Shown here piece by piece: positions 29,287 through 38,600 of a stretch of DNA of 56,965 nt (position 1 is the stretch's first letter; each line of letters opens with the position of its first letter). A model generated the notes under the pieces. That model saw nothing but the letters and a program-made list of their open reading frames with translations. It made no database searches and was not told the DNA's origin. The stretch is from Methylobacter sp. (GTDB lineage: Bacteria > Pseudomonadota > Gammaproteobacteria > Methylococcales > Methylomonadaceae). The DNA is taken from positions 1-56,965 of the forward strand of contig JAUYMY010000010.1 of assembly GCA_030699385.1 (NCBI GenBank), in the 5' to 3' direction. A program made the position numbers and the translations under genes.

Positions 29287-29589
29287 ATGTTTGATGTCGG
29301 ATTCTCGGAACTGTGTCTGATTGGCCTAGTCAGCTTGCTGGTGATAGGCCCGGAAAGGTTGCCCAAAGTGGCGCGGCTTGCAGGCTTCTGGCTGGGGAAA
29401 ACGCGCAGCATGGTGGCTTCGGTCAAGGAAGAAATCAAACTGGAGCTGCAGGCGGAAGAACTGCGCCAGCTGTTTAAAGAGGAAGCAGGGCTGGAAGACG
29501 TCCGGCAGATGCTTGATGAAACCTCTGACACCGTCAAATCCTCGCTCGCGTCACCCGCTGAAAATACCGAAACGCATGAGCCAAAATAG
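29287..29589 (+). CDS. tatB: Sec-independent translocase subunit TatB
   Basis: A 100-residue TatB. The start [19 protein letters not shown] with the Glu-containing membrane helix, [10 protein letters not shown] hinge and long amphipathic helix are typical. It forms the signal-peptide receptor with TatC. The tail is shorter than in E. coli TatB (171). It overlaps the tatC start by 14 bases. Confidence 0.95.
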   Translation: MFDVGFSELCLIGLVSLLVIGPERLPKVARLAGFWLGKTRSMVASVKEEIKLELQAEELRQLFKEEAGLEDVRQMLDETSDTVKSSLASPAENTETHEPK

Positions 29590-30397
29590 TTCGCATTCGG
29601 GCGGCGAACAGCCGTTTATCAGCCATCTGATTGAATTGCGCAATCGCCTGTTGCGCATGGTTTTATGCGTATTAATCGTATTTTTGGCATTGTCTGCCTA
29701 CGCCAATGAAATCTACAGCCTGTTGGCCGGCCCTTTGCTGAAACACATGCCTGAAAATAGCACGATGATTGCTATTGATGTGGCCTCGCCGTTTTTTACG
29801 CCGTTCAAACTGGTGCTGGTGCTGGCGGCATTTATTTCCGTGCCTTTTATCCTGTACCAATTCTGGGCCTTTGTCGCGCCGGGTTTGTATAAGCGCGAAC
29901 GGCGCATGATGTTGCCGCTGCTGATTGCCAGCACCCTGCTGTTTTATATGGGCGTGGCCTTTGCCTACTTCGTGGTTTTCCCGCTGGTATTCAGTTTTCT
30001 GACCGCTGCCGCGCCCGAGGGCGTCGCGGTGATGACTGACATCAGCAAATATCTCGATTTTGTCTTAGCATTGTTTTTTGCTTTTGGTGTGTGTTTTGAA
30101 ATCCCGATATTCACTATCGTATTGGTCTGGACAGGGCTGGTGACACCGGCTGACCTTGCCGACAAACGCCCTTATGTGGTCGTTGGCGCTTTCATTATCG
30201 GTGCCATTTTGACGCCGCCGGATGCCATTTCGCAAACATTATTAGCCGTGCCTATGTGGATATTGTTCGAGCTGGGTCTTTTATTTTCACGGCTTTTCGT
30301 GCCCAAGCCCGATGTTGATGATGTTGATTATCTAATGCACGATGACGTCGAAATGGACACACAGCAGGACAAGATTGATCATCAGGAAGACCGGTAA
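29576..30397 (+). CDS. tatC: Sec-independent translocase subunit TatC
   Basis: A 273-residue protein with six membrane helices. The conserved start [14 protein letters not shown] and the [12 protein letters not shown] stretch, including the buried Glu of helix 4, are present. It is the twin-arginine signal receptor. I chose the ATG at 29576, 14 bases before the tatB stop, because the longer open frame only runs through tatB out of frame. The C-terminal tail is acidic (about 30 residues). Confidence 0.95.
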   Translation: MSQNSSHSGGEQPFISHLIELRNRLLRMVLCVLIVFLALSAYANEIYSLLAGPLLKHMPENSTMIAIDVASPFFTPFKLVLVLAAFISVPFILYQFWAFVAPGLYKRERRMMLPLLIASTLLFYMGVAFAYFVVFPLVFSFLTAAAPEGVAVMTDISKYLDFVLALFFAFGVCFEIPIFTIVLVWTGLVTPADLADKRPYVVVGAFIIGAILTPPDAISQTLLAVPMWILFELGLLFSRLFVPKPDVDDVDYLMHDDVEMDTQQDKIDHQEDR

Positions 30398-30423
30398 CTA
30401 AAGGCGCAAGGTGATTTCCGCGA

Positions 30424-30495
30424 AATAAAGTCCACGCTTATCACGAAAGCTACGAAAAAAAGCAGTCAAAATAATAGCATTGCTTGTTTTCGTGG
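30424..30495. repeat. Dispersed 'TCCACG..CACGAAA' repeat, copy 2
   Basis: It opens AATAAAGTCCACG like copy 1 at 4450. An imperfect hairpin pairs 30450-30464 with 30481-30495 (TGCTTGTTTTCGTGG). It sits between the convergent tatC and rfbC genes and could act as their transcription end. That role is inference. Confidence 0.5.
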
Positions 30496-30505
30496 TGAAT
30501 AGCTC

Positions 30506-31048
30506 CTAAAAAACCTCAGCTTCAATAAAACTTGAGCCTGCGCTATCTTTATCGGAAAGTGCCGGTGTGCTGTCTATCGGCCAGGTTATCGCCAGTGTAG
30601 GATCATTCCAGGCAATGCAACGCTCGTGCGCCGACGCGTAGTAATCGGTGGTTTTGTAGACAAACTCAGCGGTCTCGGACAGCACGACAAAACCGTGGGC
30701 GAAGCCTTCGGGAACCCACAATTGCCGCTTGTTTTCTGCCGACAGCAGCTCTCCTACCCACTGGCCAAAAGTCGGCGAGGCTTTACGGATATCAACTGCC
30801 ACGTCGAAAACTTCGCCTTGAATAACCCGCACCAGCTTGCCTTGCGCCTGCTGTATTTGATAATGCAGGCCACGCAACACGTTTTTGACCGAACGCGAGT
30901 GATTGTCTTGTACGAAGTTGACCGGCCTTCCGATAGCCGCTTCAAATTTCGCCTGATTAAAGCTTTCAAAGAAAAAGCCCCGGTCGTCGCCGAATACTTT
31001 AGGTTCAAGTAGCATAACCTCGGGGATTGCAAGTGCAGTGGCTTTCAT
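30506..31048 (-). CDS. rfbC: dTDP-4-dehydrorhamnose 3,5-epimerase
   Basis: A 180-residue cupin-like epimerase. Typical stretches are PKVFGDDRGFFFESFN, VLRGLHYQ with the catalytic His, and WVPEGFAHGFVVLSE. It acts on dTDP-4-keto-6-deoxyglucose on the way to dTDP-L-rhamnose. It shares its start with the rfbA stop region (1 base overlap) and is the last gene of rfbB-rfbD-rfbA-rfbC. Confidence 0.96.
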   Translation of the reverse strand: MKATALAIPEVMLLEPKVFGDDRGFFFESFNQAKFEAAIGRPVNFVQDNHSRSVKNVLRGLHYQIQQAQGKLVRVIQGEVFDVAVDIRKASPTFGQWVGELLSAENKRQLWVPEGFAHGFVVLSETAEFVYKTTDYYASAHERCIAWNDPTLAITWPIDSTPALSDKDSAGSSFIEAEVF

Positions 31049-31932
31049 CAGAATATTTTTTCCTTAAGGACGTGTAACAAATACTGGCCGTAACCGCTTT
31101 TAACCAGAGGTTTCGCCAGCTGTTCCAGTTGCGCGGCATCAATCCAGTGTTGGCGGTAGGCAATTTCTTCCGGGCAAGCGACTTTCAGGCCTTGGCGCGT
31201 TTCCAGTGTGGCAATGAAGGTGCTGGCATCCAGCAACGATTCGTGCGTACCGGTATCGAGCCAGGCGTAGCCGCGCCCCATGATTTCAACATTGAGCTTG
31301 CCCTGTTCCAGATACAGACGGTTCAAGTCGGTGATTTCCAGCTCGCCGCGCACTGAAGGTTTAAGTTGCTTGGCCAGTTCAACCACCTGTTCATCATAAA
31401 AATACAGCCCGGTCACGGCGTAATTGGATTTAGGCAGTGTGGGTTTTTCTTCCAGCGACAACACTTTGCCGCTGTCATCGAACTCGGCGACGCCATAGCG
31501 CTCGGGGTCATTGACATGGTAAGCAAAGACACTGGCGCCTTCGGCCTGGTTCATGGCGTTGCCCAGCAGTTCATGAAAATCGTGCCCGTAAAAAATATTA
31601 TCGCCCAACACCAACGCGCAAGAAGCATTGTCAATGAAGTCCTGACCAATAATAAAAGCTTGCGCCAAACCGTCCGGACTGGCCTGCACGGCGTATTGCA
31701 GATTCAAGCCCCAGTCGCTGCCATCGCCGAGCAATTGCTGAAAAAGCGGCGTGTCCTGCGGCGTCGAAATAATCAAAATATCGCGTATCCCGGCCAGCAT
31801 TAGCGTGCTGAGCGGGTAATAAATCATCGGTTTGTCGTAAATGGGCAGCAACTGCTTGGAGATGGCTTTGGTGACCGGATACAGCCGGGTACCGGAGCCG
31901 CCCGCGAGGATAATGCCTTTGCGTTGAGTCAT
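31048..31932 (-). CDS. rfbA: Glucose-1-phosphate thymidylyltransferase
   Basis: A 294-residue nucleotidyltransferase. The active-site signature GGSGTRLYP and the following [15 protein letters not shown] are intact. It makes dTDP-glucose, the first step of the rhamnose route. It overlaps rfbD by 4 bases. Confidence 0.97.
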   Translation of the reverse strand: MTQRKGIILAGGSGTRLYPVTKAISKQLLPIYDKPMIYYPLSTLMLAGIRDILIISTPQDTPLFQQLLGDGSDWGLNLQYAVQASPDGLAQAFIIGQDFIDNASCALVLGDNIFYGHDFHELLGNAMNQAEGASVFAYHVNDPERYGVAEFDDSGKVLSLEEKPTLPKSNYAVTGLYFYDEQVVELAKQLKPSVRGELEITDLNRLYLEQGKLNVEIMGRGYAWLDTGTHESLLDASTFIATLETRQGLKVACPEEIAYRQHWIDAAQLEQLAKPLVKSGYGQYLLHVLKEKIF

Positions 31933-32843
31933 AAGTGTTGTCCAAATGGTTTTCCAATAATTTCGCTAAGCAATCGGCTAACGCCGCTTTGCCAGTGAGG
32001 AAGATGCAAGTCGAAGGTATTTTGTAATTTATCGGTATTCAGCCGCGAATTGTTTGGCCGTTTTGCTGCCGTGACAAAAGCGCTACTCGGTACTGCCGCA
32101 ATGGCCTCTGGCGCAACCTTGATGTCGACACCGGCACGGCGGGCGTAATCAATAACAAAGTTGGCGTAACCGTGCCAAGACGTTTCGCCGCCTGCAACCA
32201 GATGATACAGGCCGCTAACTTCAGGCCGCCGCACAGCCACGCGAAGCGCATGGGCTGTGACATCCGCCAATAATTCTGCGCCGGTCGGTGCGCCAAACTG
32301 GTCAGCAATGACCTGCAAGCTATCGCGCTGTTGCGCCAGTTGCAACATGGTTTTGGCAAAATTATTGCCACGCGCCGCATAGACCCAGCTGGTGCGGAAA
32401 ATAAGGTGTTGGCAACCGCTCGCCAAAATCGCCTGTTCGCCTTCCAATTTGCTCTGGCCGTAAACGTTTAACGGCGCGGTGTTATCGCTTTCCAGCCACG
32501 GCTGATTGCCGCTGCCGTCAAACACATAATCGGTGGAATAATGTACTAGCCAAGCGCCGCAACGCTGTGCGGCTTGCGCTAAAACGCCCGGCGCCAGCGC
32601 ATTAATCGTGTGCGCCAAATCGGCTTCGCTCTCGGCCTTGTCGACCGCCGTATAAGCGGCGGCATTAACGATCACATCCGGCGCGACGCTTTGAACGGTT
32701 TGGGCGATGCCATCCAGATTAGTGAAATCGCCGCATAAATCACGGCTATCGGTGCCCAGCGCCACCAATTCGCCTAATGGCGCAAGGCTGCGCTGCAATT
32801 CCCAGCCGACTTGGCCGTTTTTACCGAACAGCAGGATTTTCAT
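31929..32843 (-). CDS. rfbD: dTDP-4-dehydrorhamnose reductase
   Basis: A 304-residue short-chain-dehydrogenase-type reductase. The cofactor loop GKNGQVG is at the start, and YSTDYVFDG and the Tyr-x3-Lys pair (YGQSKLEGE) are present. It makes dTDP-L-rhamnose with NADPH. It overlaps rfbB and rfbA by 4 bases each. Confidence 0.96.
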   Translation of the reverse strand: MKILLFGKNGQVGWELQRSLAPLGELVALGTDSRDLCGDFTNLDGIAQTVQSVAPDVIVNAAAYTAVDKAESEADLAHTINALAPGVLAQAAQRCGAWLVHYSTDYVFDGSGNQPWLESDNTAPLNVYGQSKLEGEQAILASGCQHLIFRTSWVYAARGNNFAKTMLQLAQQRDSLQVIADQFGAPTGAELLADVTAHALRVAVRRPEVSGLYHLVAGGETSWHGYANFVIDYARRAGVDIKVAPEAIAAVPSSAFVTAAKRPNNSRLNTDKLQNTFDLHLPHWQSGVSRLLSEIIGKPFGQHL

Positions 32844-33907
32844 GCACTACGCCCGCTGTAGTTCTTTTCGACCCAGGCGCGGTAAGCGCCGGACTGGACA
32901 TTGGCTACCCAGCTTTGGTTTTGCAAATACCATTGCACAGTTTTGCGGATACCGGTATCGAAGGTTTCCGCCGGTTTCCAGCCCAATTCACGTTCCAGTT
33001 TGCTGGCGTCAATCGCATAGCGGCGGTCATGTCCCGGACGGTCGGTGACGTAGGTAATTTGTTCGCGGTAGCTGCGGCCGTCAGGCCGCGCGCTCAGTTC
33101 GTCGAGCAAGGCACACACCGTATGCACGATGTCGATATTGGGTTTTTCATTCCAGCCGCCGATGTTATAAATCTCACCGACACTACCCGCTTCCAGCACC
33201 CGGCGAATGGCGCTGCAATGGTCTTTCACATACAGCCAATCGCGAATTTGCTGGCCGTCGCCGTACACCGGCAACGGCTTTCCGGCCAGCGCATTAACAA
33301 TCATCAGAGGAATCAATTTTTCCGGAAAATGGTACGGGCCGTAATTGTTGGAACAATTGGTCGTCAGCACCGGCAAGCCGTAAGTATGATGATAAGCGCG
33401 CACCAAATGGTCGCTGGCGGCTTTACTGGCCGAATAAGGGCTGTTGGGCTGGTAACGGTGATTTTCCGTGAAGGCTGGTTCGTCTTTGGCGAGCGAACCA
33501 TACACTTCATCGGTGGAAACATGCAAAAAGCGGAAATCTTGTTTGGCGTCGTCGTGTAGGTTGCCCCAATAGTCGCGCACCGCTTCCAACAATCGAAAAG
33601 TGCCGACGATGTTGGTTTGTATGAAATCTTCCGGGCCGTGTATGGAGCGGTCGACATGGCTCTCGGCGGCGAAATTGATGATGGCGCGGGGTTGATGGCG
33701 CGCGAGCAGGTCGGCTAACAAGGCAGAATCGCCGATGTCGCCCTGCACGAAAACATGGCGCGGATCGCCGTCCAACGTAGCCAAATTTTCGCGGTTGCCT
33801 GCGTAGGTCAATACGTCAAGATTAACCACCGTTTCATCAGATTGTGCCAGCCAATCCAAGACAAAATTCGCACCAATAAACCCGGCTCCGCCTGTTACTA
33901 AAATCAT
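32840..33907 (-). CDS. rfbB: dTDP-glucose 4,6-dehydratase
   Basis: A 355-residue dehydratase with an N-terminal NAD loop [18 protein letters not shown], and the [11 protein letters not shown]yr-x3-Lys motif. It converts dTDP-glucose to the 4-keto-6-deoxy sugar. First gene of the operon; the four overlapping genes supply rhamnose for surface polysaccharide. The hipBA promoter region lies on the other side of the 283-base gap. Confidence 0.97.
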   Translation of the reverse strand: MILVTGGAGFIGANFVLDWLAQSDETVVNLDVLTYAGNRENLATLDGDPRHVFVQGDIGDSALLADLLARHQPRAIINFAAESHVDRSIHGPEDFIQTNIVGTFRLLEAVRDYWGNLHDDAKQDFRFLHVSTDEVYGSLAKDEPAFTENHRYQPNSPYSASKAASDHLVRAYHHTYGLPVLTTNCSNNYGPYHFPEKLIPLMIVNALAGKPLPVYGDGQQIRDWLYVKDHCSAIRRVLEAGSVGEIYNIGGWNEKPNIDIVHTVCALLDELSARPDGRSYREQITYVTDRPGHDRRYAIDASKLERELGWKPAETFDTGIRKTVQWYLQNQSWVANVQSGAYRAWVEKNYSGRSA

Positions 33908-34128
33908 TTATTCTCCCCTTTTTTCCTTTGCGACAATGCTGACAGACAACCACTAACGTCGCATTTTAACTTAACGAATAGCGCGTGAGAGCACTTTTTA
34001 CCCTATATTTTGCATCTTAGGAATGAGTATTGGAAAAACAGTGTCGTTCGTACGCTGCTGTTAGGGTTAAAAAATAGCAGTTTTGAAAGGGTTTATCGAG
34101 TCTTTTTTTCGGGGCTCCTTTTTTAAAT

Positions 34129-34146
34129 TGGATATAATAGCGTCCA
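34129..34146. promoter_or_regulatory. HipBA operator 1 (TGGA-N10-TCCA)
   Basis: An inverted repeat TGGA, ten bases, TCCA. A TATAAT (34133-34138) lies inside it, so repressor binding would block a promoter. The same arms and spacer recur at 34170, 41 bases downstream, close to four helix turns. HipB of E. coli binds paired TATCC-N8-GGATA sites; this looks like a related layout. Confidence 0.6.
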
Positions 34147-34169
34147 TTATTGGTATTTTCACTATATTA

Positions 34170-34187
34170 TGGACATAATTATATCCA
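34170..34187. promoter_or_regulatory. HipBA operator 2 (TGGA-N10-TCCA)
   Basis: The second copy of the inverted repeat ends 3 bases before the first possible hipB start. Binding of the HTH protein here and at 34129 would give autoregulation, as known for HipB. A second candidate -10, TATATT at 34163-34168, lies just before it. Confidence 0.6.
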
Positions 34188-34190
34188 TTT

Positions 34191-34493
34191 ATGGGTCGAG
34201 AGATGAGTTTTTCACTGCTAGATGATACTGATGTTAGTCAAGCCTACGCCGAATACTTACGGGGCTTACGCAAACAAGCCAAGCTGTCGCGTGAAGCGCT
34301 TGCTAAACGCAGCTGCGTGCCTGCTGCGACCATTAAGAAGTTTGAGCTTACTGGGCAAATTTCATTTCGCCAGTTATTGTTGCTGTGGCAGTCGTTGGAC
34401 TCGCTTGACCGGCTTTATCAACTGACTCAATCGAACATCATTCATGCCGCTGTGCCGACTAGCATTGATGAGGTACTCAAAGATGAGTTTTAA
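34191..34493 (+). CDS. HipB-like HTH antitoxin
   Basis: A 100-residue protein with a Cro/C1-type helix-turn-helix at about 20-80 (LRKQAKLSREALAKRS, VPAATIKKFELTGQISF). It is followed by a HipA-family kinase gene, overlapping by 11 bases, so the pair is a type II toxin-antitoxin module in which this protein represses and neutralises. The start could also be the ATG at 34203; the site at 34170-34187 abuts the first start. Little else can be read from the short tail. Confidence 0.85.
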   Translation: MGREMSFSLLDDTDVSQAYAEYLRGLRKQAKLSREALAKRSCVPAATIKKFELTGQISFRQLLLLWQSLDSLDRLYQLTQSNIIHAAVPTSIDEVLKDEF

Positions 34494-35808
34494 ACCCATT
34501 CAGAAGCTGAATATTGTTCGTACCCTTAGCACTGGGCAGCGCGTGTCTGTAGGCGTGTTGGCGCAGAATCGACAAGGCGTCTTCTTTCAATATGATGAAA
34601 GCTACGTTAGGCAGTTTGGTAACTTGTCACCCTTCACCTTGCAAGCGAACACACAACTTCAGACAGCACCAAAGCAGCCACATCAGGGAGTACATGGCGT
34701 TTTTGCTGATAGTCTTCCCGATGGTTGGGGAATGCTGCTACAAAATCGGGTATTTCGTCAAAAAGGTGTTTTTCCTGCTCAAGTGACGGCAATGGATAGG
34801 TTGGCTTTTGTGGGTGATCACGGGATGGGATGCTTATCTTTTTTGCCTGTTTCTGAGTTTTCATCTGAGCTTTGTTCAGAGTTTGATTTAGCAACCTTGG
34901 GATTAGAGGCGCAAACCTTATTTGATCAGTCTTTATCTGATTATAAAGAGCATGATGACTTAGATGACCACACCCAACAGGTACTGGCGGCTTTAGTGGC
35001 CGGAGGGAGTTCAGGCGGCGCGCGGCCAAAAGCACAAATCTACATGCAGGCTTGTGATGCGAAGCATTGTCGAACCTTTGCACAACCGGGCGATGAAGCT
35101 TGGCTGGTCAAATTCACCTCGAAGAACCTAGCGCTTGGTCACGAAGAAGGCTTGTGTGAAGCGGTGTATTTACAGATGGCAAGTCAAGCAAAATGCCAAC
35201 CGCCTATTTGGCAGCTCATCGAAGCCCCAGAAAGCAGCGGTGCAAAAGCATGGCTTGCACTCAAGCGTTTTGATTATGTTCCAAATAAACAGGGCGCTGG
35301 CCGTTTACATCTACACAGCGCCTGTGGCCTGCTGGATGCGGATTTTCGTAGCCCAAGCCTTGATTATGTTGAGCTGATCAAAGCCAGTCGCCAACTGTGC
35401 AAATCACCCGCAGTAGGGCAATTACAGTTCCGGCGCGCGATATTCAATTTATTGGCGGCCAATCAAGACGATCACAGTAAAAACTGGGCCTTTTTGCAGG
35501 CGGATGATGACCAATGGCAACCGGCGCCTTTCTATGATGTCACCTATAGCCCACACCCATTTAATGAACATGCCACGGCCTTTGGTGGTTACGGCAAAGC
35601 GCCACCACTTAAAGTGATGCAAAAGCTGGCGGCCAGTGCCGGTTTTGCTAATTGGAGCGATGCAAAGCAGTGCATCCAAGAAGTAGCTGAAGCACTGAGT
35701 CAGTTTGTTACCCTTGCACATCAACAAGGAATCAGTAAATCAACCCTGTCGGCGATTGAGAAAACATTAGTCCAACGTAGGCAGGAGAATGCAGCGCTTT
35801 TCCTTTAA
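34483..35808 (+). CDS. HipA-like serine/threonine kinase toxin
   Basis: A 441-residue HipA-family kinase. The N-terminal domain is followed by the Gly-rich loop GGSSGGARPKA at 174-184, the ATP lysine in WLVKF (Lys210), the catalytic loop NQDDHSKN at 327-334, and YDVTYSP near 351. All the kinase residues I can check are present, so the toxin looks active. E. coli HipA phosphorylates glutamyl-tRNA synthetase and causes persistence; the target here is unknown. I chose the ATG at 34483 over the upstream in-frame ATG at 34444, which lies within hipB. It stands 144 bases before hsdM. Confidence 0.9.
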   Translation: MSFKPIQKLNIVRTLSTGQRVSVGVLAQNRQGVFFQYDESYVRQFGNLSPFTLQANTQLQTAPKQPHQGVHGVFADSLPDGWGMLLQNRVFRQKGVFPAQVTAMDRLAFVGDHGMGCLSFLPVSEFSSELCSEFDLATLGLEAQTLFDQSLSDYKEHDDLDDHTQQVLAALVAGGSSGGARPKAQIYMQACDAKHCRTFAQPGDEAWLVKFTSKNLALGHEEGLCEAVYLQMASQAKCQPPIWQLIEAPESSGAKAWLALKRFDYVPNKQGAGRLHLHSACGLLDADFRSPSLDYVELIKASRQLCKSPAVGQLQFRRAIFNLLAANQDDHSKNWAFLQADDDQWQPAPFYDVTYSPHPFNEHATAFGGYGKAPPLKVMQKLAASAGFANWSDAKQCIQEVAEALSQFVTLAHQQGISKSTLSAIEKTLVQRRQENAALFL

Positions 35809-35952
35809 CTGCGAGATACAAGACCTTCTGCAAAAATCGCCAGCGACGACTACGGTTAACAGGCAAAAATAATAAGCAAAACCCATTTTTAAGACCTCAC
35901 CCAATCACTGTGAGTGACTCCACGCTAGTTAAGCATTAGGAAAATGTAATTT

Positions 35953-38550
35953 ATGAACAAACAACAACTCGCCGCCAAAATCTGGGAATCAGCCAACCAG
36001 ATGCGATCAAAAATCGAAGCCAACGAATACAAAGATTACATACTCGGTTTTATTTTTTACAAATACCTCAGCGACCAACTCGTGCAGTTTGTCAGCGCCC
36101 AAGGCATGACAACCGAAGACATTAAAGCCTTAAATGAAAGCGATGCCGAAACGGTAGAATTTGTGCAAAGCAACCTCGGTTACTTTATCGCTTACGACAA
36201 CTTATTTTCGACCTGGATAGACCCTAAATCAGATTTTGACGAGTCCAACGTGCGCGACGCGCTCTCGGCGTTTAGCAGGCTTATCCATACACATCATAAA
36301 AAATTGTTTGAAGGCATTTTCACCACCCTGGAAACGGGCTTGAGTAAACTCGGTGAAAGCGCAGGCAAACGCACCAAAGCCATCAGTGACTTGCTGCACC
36401 TGATTAAAAGCATCCCCATGAACGGCAACCAAGGTTATGACGTACTGGGTTACATTTACGAATACCTGATTGAAAAATTTGCCGCCAATGCCGGTAAAAA
36501 AGCCGGTGAGTTTTATACCCCGCATGAAGTCTCGGTGTTAATGTCACTCATCATGGCGCACGAGCTAAAACACAAAGACACTATTGAAATTTACGATCCG
36601 ACCAGCGGTTCAGGCTCGCTACTCATCAACATGGGTAATGCCGTCGCGCAATATGCCAAAAACAAAGACAACGTTACCTATTACGCCCAAGAGTTAAAAG
36701 CCAACACCTACAACTTAACGCGTATGAACTTAATCATGCGCGGCATTAAAGCCAGCAACATTAAAACCCGCAACGGCGACACCCTTGAAGACGATTGGCC
36801 GTATTTTGATGAAAGCGATCCGCAAGGTTCCTACCAAGCCTTATATGTAGATGCCGTCGTCTCTAACCCGCCTTACTCACAACAATGGGACTCAACCCAT
36901 AAAGAGAGCGACCCACGCTATTCGCGTTTTGGTTTAGCGCCTAAAACCAAAGCCGATTTTGCCTTTTTACTGCACGACCTTTACCACCTAAAACCCGATG
37001 GCGTTATGGCCATTGTGCTGCCCCACGGCGTTTTGTTTCGTGGCGGTGAAGAAGGGCAAATTCGCACCCAGCTCATTGAGAACAACCACATCGATGCCAT
37101 TATCGGTTTACCGGCCAATATCTTTTTTGGCACCGGCATTCCCACAGTGATTTTGGTGCTCAAGCAAAAACGTGCAAATACTGATGTGCTGATAGTCGAT
37201 GCCTCCAAACACTTTATAAAAGAAGGTAAAAACAACAAGCTGCAAGCCTCCGACATCAAGCGCATTGTTGATGCCGTCATTAACCGCGAAAATCACCCAA
37301 AATTTTCCCAAGTGGTGAGCAAACAAACCCTGCGCGACAACGGCTACAACCTCAACATACCGCGCTATGTGGATTCCTCTCCTGCCGCCGAAAGCTGGGA
37401 CTTGCACGCCACCATGTTAGGCGGCATACCCAATAGTGAAATCGCTAATTTACAAGACTATTGGCAAGCCTTTCCGCAATTGCATGCGACCTTGTTTACA
37501 CCCACATCGGCCAGCTACAGCGAACTCGCCACCGAAAAAAGCGCGGTCTTTGCCGCCATTACCCAGCACCCGCAAGTATTTGAATTTATTAACACCTACA
37601 ACCAAGCGTTTAACGGCTTTGACGCTCACTTAAATACAAGCCTCATTCAAGGCTGGCAAGCGGTTAACCGCAACCAGCAAGAAGCGCAATTAAGTGCCGA
37701 GTTATTTACGCGCCTTGCGCCCATTGCCTTGATCGATAAATACCAAGCCTACCAACTGCTTAATAACCAATGGCAAATCATTAGCGCCGATCTGGAAATG
37801 ATGCAAACCGAAGGCTTTGACTCCACTAGGCAAGTGGATGCCAACATGCTGATTAAAAAGAAAGACGGCAAAGATAGCGAAGTACAAGACGGCTGGAAGG
37901 GCCACATACTGCCGTTTGATTTGGTACAAAAAACCCATTTAAGCGATGACTTACACGCGCTAGAGAAGCAAGAAAATCGCTTAGCCGAAATCGCCAGCAG
38001 CCTGGAAGAAATTTTAGAATCACTGACCGAAGAAGAAAAAGAAACCGACACCGTAAAAGAAAGCAAAGACGGCTTTGCCAATGCCGAAGTCAACAAAGCC
38101 GCCAAGGCGCTGTTGAAAGAGCAAAAAGAAACCAAAACCGCGTTTGCACCAGACAGCTATGAGGCCAAAATCATTCAAGCCAGTGAATTAATCGAAGAAG
38201 AGAAAGACCTTAAAAAAGCCGTAAAAGAAGCCGGCACCGCGCTGCACCTACTTACCAAAACGACCATCGAGGGTTTAACGGGCGAACAAGTGAACACCCT
38301 ATTGCACCTAAAATGGATTAGTCCGCTGTGCAGCGAGTTAGCGGCTATGCCCAGCGCGGTCATTACCCAGCTCACCACCCAAGTACAAGCCCTCGCCGAT
38401 AAATACGCCGTGACCTACTCGCAAGTGGCGAGCGAAATTAAAAGCACCGAGCAAGAGCTGGCAGCTTTGATGGACGAACTCACCGGCAATGAATTTGATA
38501 TGCAGGGATTGGCAGAATTAAAGAAATTATTAATGCTGAGTGATGAATGA
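35953..38550 (+). CDS. hsdM: Type I restriction-modification methyltransferase HsdM, extended
   Basis: An 865-residue N6-adenine methyltransferase. The N-terminal HsdM_N domain begins MNKQQLAAKIWESANQMR. The SAM loop DPTSGSG is at 215-221 and the catalytic NPPY at 305-308. After about residue 480 there is an extra region of nearly 400 residues with a charged coiled coil (near 670-770), compared with about 529 in E. coli HsdM. The extension may replace or add inter-subunit contacts. The stop overlaps the hsdS start (ATGA). HsdM methylates host DNA with HsdS. Confidence 0.95.
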   Translation: MNKQQLAAKIWESANQMRSKIEANEYKDYILGFIFYKYLSDQLVQFVSAQGMTTEDIKALNESDAETVEFVQSNLGYFIAYDNLFSTWIDPKSDFDESNVRDALSAFSRLIHTHHKKLFEGIFTTLETGLSKLGESAGKRTKAISDLLHLIKSIPMNGNQGYDVLGYIYEYLIEKFAANAGKKAGEFYTPHEVSVLMSLIMAHELKHKDTIEIYDPTSGSGSLLINMGNAVAQYAKNKDNVTYYAQELKANTYNLTRMNLIMRGIKASNIKTRNGDTLEDDWPYFDESDPQGSYQALYVDAVVSNPPYSQQWDSTHKESDPRYSRFGLAPKTKADFAFLLHDLYHLKPDGVMAIVLPHGVLFRGGEEGQIRTQLIENNHIDAIIGLPANIFFGTGIPTVILVLKQKRANTDVLIVDASKHFIKEGKNNKLQASDIKRIVDAVINRENHPKFSQVVSKQTLRDNGYNLNIPRYVDSSPAAESWDLHATMLGGIPNSEIANLQDYWQAFPQLHATLFTPTSASYSELATEKSAVFAAITQHPQVFEFINTYNQAFNGFDAHLNTSLIQGWQAVNRNQQEAQLSAELFTRLAPIALIDKYQAYQLLNNQWQIISADLEMMQTEGFDSTRQVDANMLIKKKDGKDSEVQDGWKGHILPFDLVQKTHLSDDLHALEKQENRLAEIASSLEEILESLTEEEKETDTVKESKDGFANAEVNKAAKALLKEQKETKTAFAPDSYEAKIIQASELIEEEKDLKKAVKEAGTALHLLTKTTIEGLTGEQVNTLLHLKWISPLCSELAAMPSAVITQLTTQVQALADKYAVTYSQVASEIKSTEQELAALMDELTGNEFDMQGLAELKKLLMLSDE

Positions 38551-38600
38551 TGAATGGAAAAGACAAGGGCAATTCAGCATTTAGCATTCATAATTCAGAA
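38532..38600. repeat. Start-cassette repeat copy A at the hsdM/hsdS junction
   Basis: Left arm 38532-38556 (AATGCTGAGTGATGAATG) and right arm 38571-38600 (AATTCAGCATTTAGCATT) belong to one family in opposite orientation. The left arm encodes the hsdM end (MLSDE, stop) and the hsdS ATG; the right arm encodes HsdS residues 9-19 (NSAFSIHNSEL). Related copies occur at 39849 and 40281. Confidence 0.7.

Noticed and set aside
34634..35083. Reverse-strand open frame of 149 codons inside hipA
   Set aside because: It is antisense to a well-supported kinase gene with intact motifs, and its translation shows no family features.
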